NCBI GenBank assembly: GCA_945876965.1
Contig: CAMCQG010000003.1
Location: forward strand, 1 to 63,383
Direction: 5' to 3'
DNA length: 63,383 nucleotides
Source of the DNA: Rickettsia typhi
GTDB lineage: Bacteria; Pseudomonadota; Alphaproteobacteria; Rickettsiales; Deianiraeaceae
In this document: piece after piece, positions 1-9,595 of the stretch
How positions within the stretch are numbered: the stretch's first letter is position 1
Layout: every line of letters begins with the position of its first letter
The notes under the pieces: model-generated
What the model was told of the DNA's origin: nothing
Databases searched by the model: none
Seen by the model: the letters and a program-made list of their open reading frames with translations, nothing else
Program-made: the position numbers and the translations under genes

Positions 1-51
1 AGCAAACAAAAACACTTGTAATATAAAAAAGAAGCCTTTACACTAGTAGAA

Positions 52-1458
52 ATGTCAATTGTTGTTGTAATAATAGCGGTAATGCTGGCATCAATAATAG
101 TTTCAAAAGCACTAATAACAATTGCAAAAACTAACAGAATCCAAAAAGATTATCAAGATTTTCAATTTATATATACAATATTCAGAAATAACTTTGATTG
201 TATTCCTGGTGATTGTTCAATTAAAGCATTACCTCAAAATATAATCAATGGAACGCCATCTGCATGTTTTAATCTAGTTACAACCACACTCATGGGTAAC
301 TCTTATGCTACCCAACTTACGGGAACCGATGCAATAATAACTTCGTTCAACAGTGGAATGATAGATCGAACAGCCAAAAGAACCTGTGGATTCTTTGAGT
401 TGCAAACATTTGAACCCAGTGCATTTGGTGGATCTGGCGAAACTGCGTTTAATAGTAATGCAATTTTGGGTATTCAAAGTGCTAATGCAAGCTCATTATA
501 TATTAGCTCATCTAATCCAGATATTGCCAGTGCACTTGCAGTCTACACAAGCATATCTGATTGTACAAAAAATAATACATTACAATGTCAGATTAATCAG
601 AATAATATAGCAATCCAGGCTATTATTAGCCGCATTAATTATCTTGTTTCTAGTGTTGGAGCTAACAATTATGGCGGTTTTAGTACTGCTTATTGTAGCA
701 AAAGTACTTGTTTGTGTCCCACTGTAACAACTGCACAATTTGCAAATTTGCCAAATGATAATAACTGTGCATATCAGGCATTAAATTATGCAGCATGTCG
801 TGCTTCTAATTGTACTTCAAATTCTTGCAATCACCTTTGTTATATGCACGATTTTATTGGTAGTGATCCATCTAATAATTGGTCAAATCCCGGGCCTGAC
901 AGTTCTTTAAAATCATTTAATACTTATGTTGCAAAAAATGAAACTGCGCAAGCAACCATTGATATGGTAACAAACCCTAATAATTTTATATCTTTAACAA
1001 TAAAAACAGCAACCCAACCTTCACTCCCATCGTCACTAAAAACACAAGCCATGTGGGATCTTCGTACAGCAGGCTCAAACGGAACATCGGGTTTTTATCC
1101 ATTTGAACTTCTTGATACAACAAATCTATCACAGTATAAAAATCAGCAAGTATTAATTGCTAGAGATAATTCAACAAACGATATAACTATAAATACCGCT
1201 GCAATGCCTGCTTTAAATGCCCAAATATCACAAAAAATAGACATTAAATTTGATGATGGAAAACCTTACACAGGCAATATTATAGCAGGACAATCTGCAA
1301 TAAACACAATAGCAGGAACAAGCTGCACAACAACATCGCTTGCAACCCCTATTACCACAGCTCAATGGCAAGCTAGTGCTGTTTCAACAGCCAATTATAT
1401 TAATACTAATAGCACCAACTTGGCTAATGGTTGTGTTTTAGGCTGGTTGATAATTTAG
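52..1458 (+). CDS. Prepilin-like (type IV pilin/pseudopilin family) protein, 5' end disrupted or frameshifted
   Basis: Likely a large pilin-like subunit or minor pseudopilin of a type IV pilus or type II-like machine, anchored in the inner membrane before assembly. The frame around the first ATG reads EAFTLVEMSIVVVIIAVMLA, a classic class III prepilin processing site (cleavage before F, with E5) and hydrophobic spine. After the helix comes NNFDCIPGDC, matching the 'F..Y.alPGD' motif common in prepilin-like proteins. The remaining 400 residues are Ser/Thr/Asn-rich with many paired cysteines, as expected for an exported disulfide-bonded domain. The conserved processing site lies upstream of the only legal start (ATG 52), and an in-frame TAA sits at 19-21. 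The N-terminus is therefore probably supplied from another frame upstream of the window. PilB is encoded 11 kb away. The family is fairly clear; the exact role is not. Confidence 0.7.
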   Translation: MSIVVVIIAVMLASIIVSKALITIAKTNRIQKDYQDFQFIYTIFRNNFDCIPGDCSIKALPQNIINGTPSACFNLVTTTLMGNSYATQLTGTDAIITSFNSGMIDRTAKRTCGFFELQTFEPSAFGGSGETAFNSNAILGIQSANASSLYISSSNPDIASALAVYTSISDCTKNNTLQCQINQNNIAIQAIISRINYLVSSVGANNYGGFSTAYCSKSTCLCPTVTTAQFANLPNDNNCAYQALNYAACRASNCTSNSCNHLCYMHDFIGSDPSNNWSNPGPDSSLKSFNTYVAKNETAQATIDMVTNPNNFISLTIKTATQPSLPSSLKTQAMWDLRTAGSNGTSGFYPFELLDTTNLSQYKNQQVLIARDNSTNDITINTAAMPALNAQISQKIDIKFDDGKPYTGNIIAGQSAINTIAGTSCTTTSLATPITTAQWQASAVSTANYINTNSTNLANGCVLGWLII

Positions 1459-1619
1459 GTTTAATTATTACAGCTGTTCGCATAAATGCTATTTTTGTTA
1501 TTAATAACTAATAAAAGTTGACTTTTAAAAAAGAGCTTTAATTTAATAATTTATAAATCTGCAATATAGTCTATATATTCTTTTTATTCGGCGTGCTTTT
1601 TATCAATTATTCTTGTATT

Positions 1620-3761
1620 ATGTCAAATAAATCAATAAAAAATAAAAAACCAAAAAAAGATACAGAAACAGAAAATATCATAGAAAAAATTAAAAAACCA
1701 ATTGATGATAATGCATTGTCTGCAATTGATGAAGACGGTTTTGAAGTGCAGAATGTAGAAAAACCAGAAAGCACAGAAGAAAGCGATTTAGAAAAAAAAC
1801 CAGTAATGAAATATTTGTTTAATTTGATAAAAATTGCAAAAAAACGCAGATATGTAACATATGAAGAGATTTCTGCTGCATTACCAGAAAAAATAACACC
1901 AGATATTATCGATGAAGCAATTGCAACATTCGAAGGATTAGATATTGATATCGCAGGAGAATCTGATGCTTTATTAAATAAAACAAGTAAAAAAGTTGTG
2001 CAATCAGACGAAGATGCTCCAATGCCAAAAGCATCTGCGGTTGCGATTGATGATCCAATAAAAATGTATATGCGTAGCATTGGAACCATAAAATTACTTG
2101 ACAGAGAAGATGAAATTGAGGTTGCAAAACAAATAGAAGATGGTTGCAGTTCGATGCTTTTTGCGTTATTAGAAACGCCAGTTGCAATGAATCATATAAT
2201 AAAAATCTATGATGAATTCGTTAATGATAGAGTTTTACTTAGAGAAATAATAGATATTGATGCTGTTTATTCTGCCGAATATGCCGAACAAATGCAAAAA
2301 GAAGATAAAGAAACAGAAGAAAATGGCGATGTAAAAGTTGCAATAAAACCAAGAGGCAGTTATCATGAAATACTTCAATCAAGAATTGAACAAGTTCGTT
2401 CTGGTGCTATGGATGGAACAGAAGAAGAAAGCGAAGATATGTTTGCTGACTTGATTGATTTTGAGGATGATAGTTCTGTGCCTTTTTCGGCAATGGAAAA
2501 AGCATTAAGACCAAAAATAACAGAAAAAATGAATGAGGTTTCTGATATCATTTTGAAATTATTAAAAATGCAAAAAGATAAAATAAATCATTTAGAATTT
2601 AGCGAAGAAAAATACAATAAACTTCGCGATGAAATGATAGAAATTATCAATAGTATCAGATTGCATAATAATATTGTAAATGAAATGTTGGCAATGCTAT
2701 ATGCTTTGCACAAAAATTTGGTAGAAAAAGAGAGTAATTTGCTTAAAATTGCTGATGATTGTATGGTTGATAGAAAAGTCTTTTTTGAGCTATATAAAGA
2801 TTCTGAGATGCAAGATGATTGGTTCGATAAAATTTCAACATTTGCCGATAAAAAGAATAATTCTGGGCTAAAAAAAATGGTGTCATTACATAAAGATGAT
2901 ATTATTACCATTAAAAAAGAGATTGATATTTTGGTTAAAAAACAAATTTTAATTGATATTGAGGGGTTTAAAAAGTTAGTATTGACTGTGCAAAAAGGAG
3001 ATCGTGAGGCACAAAAAGCTAAAAAAAGAATGATTGAAGGTAATTTGCGCTTGGTTGTTTCTGTTGCAAAAAGATATGCAAACCGCGGGCTTTCGTTTTT
3101 GGATTTAATTCAAGAGGGTAATATTGGATTGATGAAAGCTGTAGATAAATTTGAGTATCGTAGGGGGTATAAATTTTCAACATATGCAACTTGGTGGATA
3201 AAACAACATATTGCCAGAGCTATAAATGAGTCAAAAATGATTCATATACCAAGCCATATGATAGAGACTGTTAATAAAGTTAAAAGAACGGCAAAAGATT
3301 TACAAAAACAATTAGGTCACGAACCAACAATAGAGCAATTATCCGAAAAACTTTCGATGTCGGTTGATAAGGTTAGTAAAGCACTTAAAATTGTTAAAGA
3401 GCCAATAAGTTTTGATGCCCCAATTGGAGACAGCGAAGACGGTGTTACAATTGGTGATAGCATATACGATTCAAATACTTTATCGCCATCTGATGCTGCC
3501 GAACAAGCTAATTTGCGTGATTTGATTTCTAGATTACTTGCATCTTTGCCACCTCGTTTTGAACGCGTTCTTCGTTTGCGTTTTGGAATTGGAATGCATA
3601 CCGATCATACTCTTGAAGAAGTTGGTGCAAAATTTGATGTAACTCGCGAAAGAATAAGACAAATTGAAGCGAAGGCATTGCGAATGTTGCGTCATCCAAA
3701 TCGTTTAAAATTAGTAAAATGGTGGTATACAAACGATGGTGGCAATGAGGGTAATTGGTAG
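1620..3761 (+). CDS. rpoD: RNA polymerase primary sigma factor RpoD (sigma-70)
   Basis: Housekeeping sigma factor directing RNA polymerase to vegetative promoters. All regions are visible: an acidic/Lys-rich N-terminus, region 1.1 around residues 60-115, region 1.2 ([12 protein letters not shown]), a long acidic non-conserved insert, region 2 ([35 protein letters not shown]), region 3, and region 4 with the helix-turn-helix [19 protein letters not shown]. The frame is open from a GTG at 1593, but the ATG at 1620 gives the natural MSNKS start and is preferred; no Shine-Dalgarno sequence precedes either. At about 713 residues the length is normal for an alphaproteobacterial RpoD. It appears to be a single-gene unit followed by a small hairpin. 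Confidence 0.97.
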   Translation: MSNKSIKNKKPKKDTETENIIEKIKKPIDDNALSAIDEDGFEVQNVEKPESTEESDLEKKPVMKYLFNLIKIAKKRRYVTYEEISAALPEKITPDIIDEAIATFEGLDIDIAGESDALLNKTSKKVVQSDEDAPMPKASAVAIDDPIKMYMRSIGTIKLLDREDEIEVAKQIEDGCSSMLFALLETPVAMNHIIKIYDEFVNDRVLLREIIDIDAVYSAEYAEQMQKEDKETEENGDVKVAIKPRGSYHEILQSRIEQVRSGAMDGTEEESEDMFADLIDFEDDSSVPFSAMEKALRPKITEKMNEVSDIILKLLKMQKDKINHLEFSEEKYNKLRDEMIEIINSIRLHNNIVNEMLAMLYALHKNLVEKESNLLKIADDCMVDRKVFFELYKDSEMQDDWFDKISTFADKKNNSGLKKMVSLHKDDIITIKKEIDILVKKQILIDIEGFKKLVLTVQKGDREAQKAKKRMIEGNLRLVVSVAKRYANRGLSFLDLIQEGNIGLMKAVDKFEYRRGYKFSTYATWWIKQHIARAINESKMIHIPSHMIETVNKVKRTAKDLQKQLGHEPTIEQLSEKLSMSVDKVSKALKIVKEPISFDAPIGDSEDGVTIGDSIYDSNTLSPSDAAEQANLRDLISRLLASLPPRFERVLRLRFGIGMHTDHTLEEVGAKFDVTRERIRQIEAKALRMLRHPNRLKLVKWWYTNDGGNEGNW

Positions 3762-3767
3762 TGTTTT

Positions 3768-3787
3768 AATTATCTAGTTAGATAATT
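3768..3787 (+). terminator. Candidate hairpin terminator after rpoD
   Basis: AATTATCTA and TAGATAATT form a perfect 9-bp inverted repeat around GT, starting 6 bases after the rpoD stop. The T-rich stretch after it is short and interrupted (GACTTTTAT), so termination is plausible but not assured. Confidence 0.35.
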
Positions 3788-3850
3788 AATTGACTTTTAT
3801 AATAAATATAACATTTGTTTTAAAAGTTTTTAATATAGGCATTTATAAAT

Positions 3851-4729
3851 ATGAACCAATATTTAGATAAATTTTTAATAATTTGTCAAGTTGAAAGAGG
3901 GCTAAGTAAAAATACCGTATCATCATATAAAACAGATTTGGTTGATTTTATAGAGTTTAATAAAAATGACCAGATAAACAAAAAGACTATTAGAAAATAT
4001 TTAGAAAATTTATATTTGAAACAAATCAAGCGTTCATCATATTTACGCAAATTATCATCGTTAAATCAGTTTATGCAGTTTTTGGTTGAAGAAAAAGTCT
4101 TGATTGAAAACCCAATAGTTGATATAAAACGGCCCGCAAAAGAAAAAACTTTGCCTAAATGTTTAAAACCCGCAGAGATTGAAATTTTGATAGAAACTGC
4201 TAAAAAAGATAATAAATTTGGCATACGAATGGCATTGATAATCGATTTTTTATATGCAAGCGGAATGAGAATTTCGGAACTTTTAACACTAAAAATGAAT
4301 GATATAAAAAATGCAGAAAAATTGATTATGATAAAAGGCAAGGGTAACAAAGAGCGTCTTGTGCCATTGCGTCAAAAAACCTTTGAATTGTTGGCAGAAT
4401 ATTTGATTATTAGAAAAGATTTTGTGTCATCTCTTGCGGGTGATAAATATTTATTTTGTTCTCGCGGCGGAACAGGGCATCTAACTCGCGAAATGGTGGG
4501 AATGGAGCTAAAAAAAGTTGCAAGACTTGCAAATATTGACGAAACACGAGTTTCTCCGCATGTTTTGAGGCATTCATTTGCTACAAATTTGGTAAATAAA
4601 AAAATAAATTTACGCGTCGTGCAAGAGTTGTTAGGGCATTCTGATATATCTACAACCGAAATTTATATAGATACAATGGATAGCGAAATTATCGATTTTG
4701 TTAAAGAACATCATCCAATGAGTAATTAA
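3851..4729 (+). CDS. xerD: Tyrosine recombinase XerD
   Basis: Site-specific recombinase that resolves chromosome dimers at dif with XerC, activated by FtsK. The N-terminal SAM-like core-binding domain covers residues 1-90. The catalytic set is complete: R140 (ASGMRISELL), the beta-hairpin lysine near K164 (KGKGNKERLV), H237 and R240 (HVLRHSFAT), H263 (LGHSDISTT) and nucleophile Y272. The C-terminal HHP tail favours XerD over XerC. The length of 292 residues is typical. The gene is followed after 3 bases by lipB, so the two are probably co-transcribed. Confidence 0.92.
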   Translation: MNQYLDKFLIICQVERGLSKNTVSSYKTDLVDFIEFNKNDQINKKTIRKYLENLYLKQIKRSSYLRKLSSLNQFMQFLVEEKVLIENPIVDIKRPAKEKTLPKCLKPAEIEILIETAKKDNKFGIRMALIIDFLYASGMRISELLTLKMNDIKNAEKLIMIKGKGNKERLVPLRQKTFELLAEYLIIRKDFVSSLAGDKYLFCSRGGTGHLTREMVGMELKKVARLANIDETRVSPHVLRHSFATNLVNKKINLRVVQELLGHSDISTTEIYIDTMDSEIIDFVKEHHPMSN

Positions 4730-4732
4730 ATT

Positions 4733-5365
4733 ATGGATTTTGATATAAAAATTTCAACTGAGCCAATAGATTACGAAATAGCATTAAAAATGATGCAAGA
4801 TCGCAGGGAAAAAATTATAAATGGAACGGCAAAATCATTGCTTTGGCTTCTTGAACATAACGATGTTTATACCGCAGGACGAAATTCAAATCAAGATGAT
4901 TTACTTGATAAAGCAACAAAAGTTATTGATGTTGATAGGGGCGGCAAATTTACATATCATGGCAAAGGTCAAAGAATATGTTATATAATTGCAGATTTAC
5001 GCAAATTTAACAATGGAGAGCTTGATATTCGCAAATTTATAAATGCAATAGAAAATGCTATTATAGATACTTTGCAACACTTTGGTATAAAATCATTTGC
5101 AGATCGTGAAAATATTGGAATTTGGGTGCAAAATGGAGCAAAAAAAGAAAAAATTTCTTCAATCGGAATAAAAATAGGTCAGATGGTTACAACACACGGA
5201 TTTGCATTAAATGTTAGCACAAATCTGGATAAATTTTCAGTTATAGTTCCTTGTGGAATTAGCGATTTTGGGGTTTGTTCTATGAGGTCACTAGGTGTTA
5301 ATGTTGATATGCACAATATAGATAAAACTTTGTTATTGACTATTAAACAAAATCTAGATTTATAA
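4733..5365 (+). CDS. lipB: Octanoyltransferase LipB
   Basis: Transfers octanoyl from acyl carrier protein to the lipoyl domains of 2-oxoacid dehydrogenases, the first step of lipoate assembly; its client pathway is represented by pdhA in this window. The signature RGGKFTYHGKGQ is at residues 69-80, the catalytic lysine is K140 before ISSIGIK, and the catalytic cysteine is C174 in IVPCGI. The length of 210 residues is normal. It is packed 3 bases after xerD. The ATG at 4733 follows AAATT without a Shine-Dalgarno sequence. Confidence 0.93.
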   Translation: MDFDIKISTEPIDYEIALKMMQDRREKIINGTAKSLLWLLEHNDVYTAGRNSNQDDLLDKATKVIDVDRGGKFTYHGKGQRICYIIADLRKFNNGELDIRKFINAIENAIIDTLQHFGIKSFADRENIGIWVQNGAKKEKISSIGIKIGQMVTTHGFALNVSTNLDKFSVIVPCGISDFGVCSMRSLGVNVDMHNIDKTLLLTIKQNLDL

Positions 5366-5394
5366 TAAATAAAAATGAGTTTAATAATGTTTAT

Positions 5395-6420
5395 ATGCTA
5401 ATTACAGACATACCAGCGGTTCAAAAAATCATTGCACAAATAGGGATTAAAAATGTTTTTAAACAATTGGTTGAATATTTAGAAACAGATTTTTCAAATT
5501 GGGAAAAATTTGATAAAATGCCTCGTCCAGCATCTCATGTGCCAAATGGTGTTATTGAATTGATGCCAGTTTGTGGTGAAAAATATTATGCTTTTAAATA
5601 TGTAAATGGGCATGTTCCCAATCAACAAAAAGGTATTTTAACAATTGTTGGAATGGGAGTTTTATCTGATGTTGAAACAGGATTTCCACTGCTGGTTAGC
5701 GAAATGACGCTGCTGACAGCATTGCGAACTGCGGCTACTTCTGCTATGTCGTCAAAATATTTAGCACGCAAAAATAGTTCAAAATTGGGTATTATAGGTT
5801 GTGGGGCACAAAGTGAATTTCAGTTGATTGCACATTTACAATTTTTTGATATAAAACAGATAAAATATTTTGATATCGACAAAAAAGCTATGGATAAAAT
5901 GGCAAAAAATATGTCTAATTTTGGCATAGAATTGATTCCGTGTAAAAATGCCAAAGATGTTGCTGATGGCTCCGATATTATAATTACGGTTACTGCCGCC
6001 AGAGGTAAAAACAAGATTTTAGAAGCCGATTGGATTGTTGAAGGGCAGCATATTTGTGGAATTGGTGGAGATTGCCCTGATAAAACAGAATTAGACCCAG
6101 AATTGCTTAAAAAATCGGGGGTTTTTGTAGAATTTTTAAAACAAACAATCTATGAAGGTGATATTCAAAATTTAACCAGCATTGAAGTTGAAAATGTTGT
6201 TAAAGCTGAGCTTTGGCAGGTAATAAATGGAGTAAAAGAGGGCAGAGTTAGCGATAAAGATATAACAATTTTTGATAGCGTTGGGTTTGCATTAGAAGAT
6301 TACAGTGTTTTAAGATTTATTTATGAAATTATCTTGGCTGATAAAAATTTGCAAACAAATGTTGATTTGATACCAGAAAATATACAAAATTGTAGAGATT
6401 TATATAGCTTGATTAGTTAA
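5395..6420 (+). CDS. Ornithine cyclodeaminase / mu-crystallin family protein
   Basis: NAD(P)-binding enzyme of the ornithine cyclodeaminase/mu-crystallin family, which converts ornithine to proline or reduces cyclic imino acids. Residues near 100-125 (LTALRTAATSAMSSKYLAR) match the conserved substrate/cofactor-binding helix, followed by a Rossmann motif LGIIGCGAQSEFQLIAHL. Downstream, GIGGDCPDKTELDPELL matches the family's 'GaD.pgK.Eld..ll' motif. At 341 residues it is full length. It is 29 bases downstream of lipB and ends 21 bases inside the convergent ATPase gene. The exact substrate cannot be assigned from sequence. Confidence 0.85.
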   Translation: MLITDIPAVQKIIAQIGIKNVFKQLVEYLETDFSNWEKFDKMPRPASHVPNGVIELMPVCGEKYYAFKYVNGHVPNQQKGILTIVGMGVLSDVETGFPLLVSEMTLLTALRTAATSAMSSKYLARKNSSKLGIIGCGAQSEFQLIAHLQFFDIKQIKYFDIDKKAMDKMAKNMSNFGIELIPCKNAKDVADGSDIIITVTAARGKNKILEADWIVEGQHICGIGGDCPDKTELDPELLKKSGVFVEFLKQTIYEGDIQNLTSIEVENVVKAELWQVINGVKEGRVSDKDITIFDSVGFALEDYSVLRFIYEIILADKNLQTNVDLIPENIQNCRDLYSLIS

Positions 6421-8793
6421 TATTATTTTTTTTGATTCGATATATTTTTTATATGCCTCATAATGATCTGGGTCTATATTTTGAATAGTTTGTAATATTG
6501 CCTTTGCAACATCCTGTTTTACTTGATTATTTTGTGTCTCTAATTTTTCAATAACATTAGAATGAGATGTATCGTTGGTGAATCTGCTAAAAAGATTTTT
6601 TGATTCTTCATATTTTATATACGATGTTAATGTTGATATAAAAGATTTAAAATCTTCATTTGATTTCTTGTTATATTCATCTGGCGAACATGCAAATTTC
6701 ATTTTAAAAAAAGCCTCATTTAATTTTCTCATAATATTTCCTATAACAAACTGGTTTTCAAAATTTCCCTCCGAAAAATCATATACAGCTTTGAATAAAG
6801 ATTTATATTCGCTGTTCATTGCTATTGCCATTGATGATTTATCGCATACTGCTGTTTTATTATTTTTTTTAATAAGCATATAAGAATCATATCCATTTGT
6901 TTTATAAAAACAATTAGCAAAATAATGATTATGTGTTAGTATGATAGTTTGTAAAAACTGATTTTTAAATTTTAATATTTGATTAAAAACTCTATATAAA
7001 ATATTATCATCAAGGCTACATATTGGGTCATCTACAACCAAAATACTATCCCGTATAGCATCTTTATAAGATTGAATTTTTGCCATAAAATATGCAAACG
7101 CAATCGCTGTTTTTTCACCCTCACTTAAAAATTTGTTTAATAATTTAGAATCTGTAATTTCTGTGCCATCGCCTCTAACTATTGTGTAGTTAACATTTTC
7201 TTGATCTGTTTTATCTTCTTTTACGGTAAATCTATTTTCGCCTAATAATGCTGCAATATTATCATTTAATGTTTTTTCATCAGCTTTGTTTGTTTTAATT
7301 TTGTCGGAAATACTTTTTCCATATTTTATTATTTTTGCAATTATCCTTGTATGTTTTTCTGTTATTGGCTTCAATAATTCATCAAAATCTATATTGTGGA
7401 ATGATAATTTATCGATGCAATCTGTGGGTATGACACCATAATCATTTGCTAATTTTTTGGCACTTTGTCTATATTCTGCAATTTTATTTATAAAATCATC
7501 TGATGAGGCTTCGTTTTGAGCAAAAAACACAAGTAATTTGCTTTTATTTGTTGCAATTTCTGCTATTATTTTTGTGTGTTCAGTTTGACTATTGTCAAAT
7601 ATGTCTTTTAAATCATTATATAATTTGATTATTTCGGCGATATTATCAGATAAATCATTTGATATTTTTATATTATCATTATAAATATCTGATAGTTTGT
7701 TTTTCAAAATTGCTATAATATCATTTTTATTTTTTAAATATTTATTATTTTGTTCGATTATTTTTGTTAATATAGCATTATATTCTTCAATTGTTTTGTT
7801 GCCATACAAAACAGAAACAGATTTATCTATTTTAAGCTCTTCATTTATCAATGATAATCCGTTGCTATATATAATTTTGTGGTCAGTAATTTGTTTTATT
7901 GCTAGGGCAATATTGTTTCTTAAAACAGATTCTTCGTCCTTTAATTTTGCTTCTAACTTGGCGAACCTTTCTTTGGTATAATCGCCGTCACAAAATTTAC
8001 ATTTAATACTATCATGATTTAAAATATTATGCTTAGTAAAAGCGGTTTTTATCCATTCAAAATCATCTTTTTCTATTATTATATTTTCTGTTTTTGGCGG
8101 TATTTGTGCTAGATATTTTGTTATTTTTTCTAATAATTCTGTAATATTTGTTATATTGTTATTTTTGAATAAAAAATGCGCTTTATTGTTCTTAATTATT
8201 TCATAAATTTCTTTTGCCTTGTTCTCTGTTAAATCATTTGATGCTTTGCCAATATCTGTTTTGAATTTTGTTATATCATAGCTTGTATCAAGCAATGGAT
8301 AACTGGTTTTAATTTTTCTCGCTGTGTCTGTTAGATATTTTTTTAATTGATCGTCTATTTTATTTATACCATTCTTAAAAGTATCATATTTTATTTTTTT
8401 TGAATAATTATTTATGTCTTTATATTTTGTATAACTTTCTCTAGCTTTTTCTCTCTTTTCTTGCAAAAGCTTACTATCATCTCCTATTGCAAGACCTTCT
8501 TGCTCTTTTTTTGATATGTTTGGAATAGAAATGATAGATTCAACATAATCTCGGTTAAAAACAAATATTTTTTCACTATACGGTATAATTTGTTGCGATA
8601 AATCTTGTTTATAGGTATTAAATTCTATTGTTGTATTATTTTTTATAAAATCTTTATCTGTTTTGTCAGAAATTTCACTAAATATTCTTGATATTGTTGT
8701 TTTTCCATATCCATTATAGCCATATATTAAAATATCTTTATTAGTTTTTGTCGGTATATCTATGTTTAACAAAGGGCTATTTATTTTTAACAT
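6400..8793 (-). CDS. AAA_13-type (PrrC/RloC-like) ATPase with zinc-hook-like CxxC
   Basis: SMC-like ABC ATPase of the AAA_13 group that includes the anticodon nucleases PrrC and RloC and other defence ATPases. It shows Walker A GYNGYGKT (residues 25-32 from this start), the family motif FVFNRDYV, long coiled coil, a CKFC zinc-hook-like motif near residue 265, the signature LSEGEK, Walker B ILVVDDPICSLDD, and an H-loop ILTHNHYF. The C-terminal FSRFTNDTSHSNV resembles the conserved 'N..SH' segment of these proteins. A nuclease active site could not be identified, so nuclease activity is not claimed. ATG 8793 is chosen over TTG 8799. The gene lies 10 bases after cysQ in a murI-cysQ-ATPase order and overlaps the convergent cyclodeaminase gene by 21 bases. 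Confidence 0.72.
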   Translation of the reverse strand: MLKINSPLLNIDIPTKTNKDILIYGYNGYGKTTISRIFSEISDKTDKDFIKNNTTIEFNTYKQDLSQQIIPYSEKIFVFNRDYVESIISIPNISKKEQEGLAIGDDSKLLQEKREKARESYTKYKDINNYSKKIKYDTFKNGINKIDDQLKKYLTDTARKIKTSYPLLDTSYDITKFKTDIGKASNDLTENKAKEIYEIIKNNKAHFLFKNNNITNITELLEKITKYLAQIPPKTENIIIEKDDFEWIKTAFTKHNILNHDSIKCKFCDGDYTKERFAKLEAKLKDEESVLRNNIALAIKQITDHKIIYSNGLSLINEELKIDKSVSVLYGNKTIEEYNAILTKIIEQNNKYLKNKNDIIAILKNKLSDIYNDNIKISNDLSDNIAEIIKLYNDLKDIFDNSQTEHTKIIAEIATNKSKLLVFFAQNEASSDDFINKIAEYRQSAKKLANDYGVIPTDCIDKLSFHNIDFDELLKPITEKHTRIIAKIIKYGKSISDKIKTNKADEKTLNDNIAALLGENRFTVKEDKTDQENVNYTIVRGDGTEITDSKLLNKFLSEGEKTAIAFAYFMAKIQSYKDAIRDSILVVDDPICSLDDNILYRVFNQILKFKNQFLQTIILTHNHYFANCFYKTNGYDSYMLIKKNNKTAVCDKSSMAIAMNSEYKSLFKAVYDFSEGNFENQFVIGNIMRKLNEAFFKMKFACSPDEYNKKSNEDFKSFISTLTSYIKYEESKNLFSRFTNDTSHSNVIEKLETQNNQVKQDVAKAILQTIQNIDPDHYEAYKKYIESKKIILTNQAI

Positions 8794-8803
8794 AACCAAT
8801 AAA

Positions 8804-9595
8804 CTAATGTATGGTTTTTAAATCAAAATGGTGAAAAATAATACCATTTTTATGCGACATATCGCCTTTGCCAAATAAAATTTCGTCGCCGTTTTTATCT
8901 GTCATGCAAAAATTATGAGCCTTACCTATTGCATAAATCATAGCTAAATCCCAGTCTTTTACTGGTCCAAAATTGATTGTAACATCAGAAATTCCAAGTA
9001 TGGTGGACAAATATTTTATACCAGCATTTTTGGTTATAATTCCATCGATTTTATAGTTTTTTTGATCAATAAAATTATCAAATAATATTTTTTGTTTGCC
9101 GATGAATGATCTTTTGCCTGTTGCAATAACAATTTTGTTTTTTGTATCATTTTGTAATTTTATTTCTATTATATCACCATCAAAGCTATATATTTTATTG
9201 TTTAATGTATAATAAACGATATTTTGCATAGGCAGGCTTATAATCCCAAAAATTGGTATATTTTTATTGCAATAAGCTATATTTACACAAAAATCATCAC
9301 CAGCAATAAATGATTCTGTTCCGTCGATCGGATCTGTTATAAAATAATCTTCTTTTTTGGCAATATCTTGTTGATTTTCTTGTGTGTCTTCTTCGGATAA
9401 AATTGGGATATTACCAAAAATATTGATAATTATTTTTTTAATTTCTGCATCAGCATAAAGGTCGGCACTGGTAACGCTACTGTTATCTTGTTTTTTTTCA
9501 ACAGTAAATTGTTTATTTTGTGATAGATTTTTCAAAGTTTTACCCAGCTTTAAAATTTCGTTTGCCAGCATTATAATATTTTTTTCTGTGAACAT
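8804..9595 (-). CDS. cysQ: 3'(2'),5'-bisphosphate nucleotidase CysQ-like (inositol monophosphatase family)
   Basis: Li+-sensitive, Mg2+-dependent phosphatase family; CysQ converts 3'-phosphoadenosine 5'-phosphate to AMP. Metal-binding motifs are intact: LSEED (residues 66-70), DPIDGTESF (88-96) and KDWDLAM near residue 220. The length of 263 residues fits CysQ. Its ATG abuts the murI stop exactly, so the two are likely translationally coupled. The closest alternative is a generic inositol monophosphatase, but the DGTESF form and SEED spacing favour CysQ. Confidence 0.85.
   Translation of the reverse strand: MFTEKNIIMLANEILKLGKTLKNLSQNKQFTVEKKQDNSSVTSADLYADAEIKKIIINIFGNIPILSEEDTQENQQDIAKKEDYFITDPIDGTESFIAGDDFCVNIAYCNKNIPIFGIISLPMQNIVYYTLNNKIYSFDGDIIEIKLQNDTKNKIVIATGKRSFIGKQKILFDNFIDQKNYKIDGIITKNAGIKYLSTILGISDVTINFGPVKDWDLAMIYAIGKAHNFCMTDKNGDEILFGKGDMSHKNGIIFHHFDLKTIH

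Noticed and set aside
3851..4729. Tyrosine recombinase as a mobile-element integrase
   Set aside because: Full XerD features, the HHP C-terminus and the housekeeping operon context fit the chromosomal dimer-resolution enzyme.
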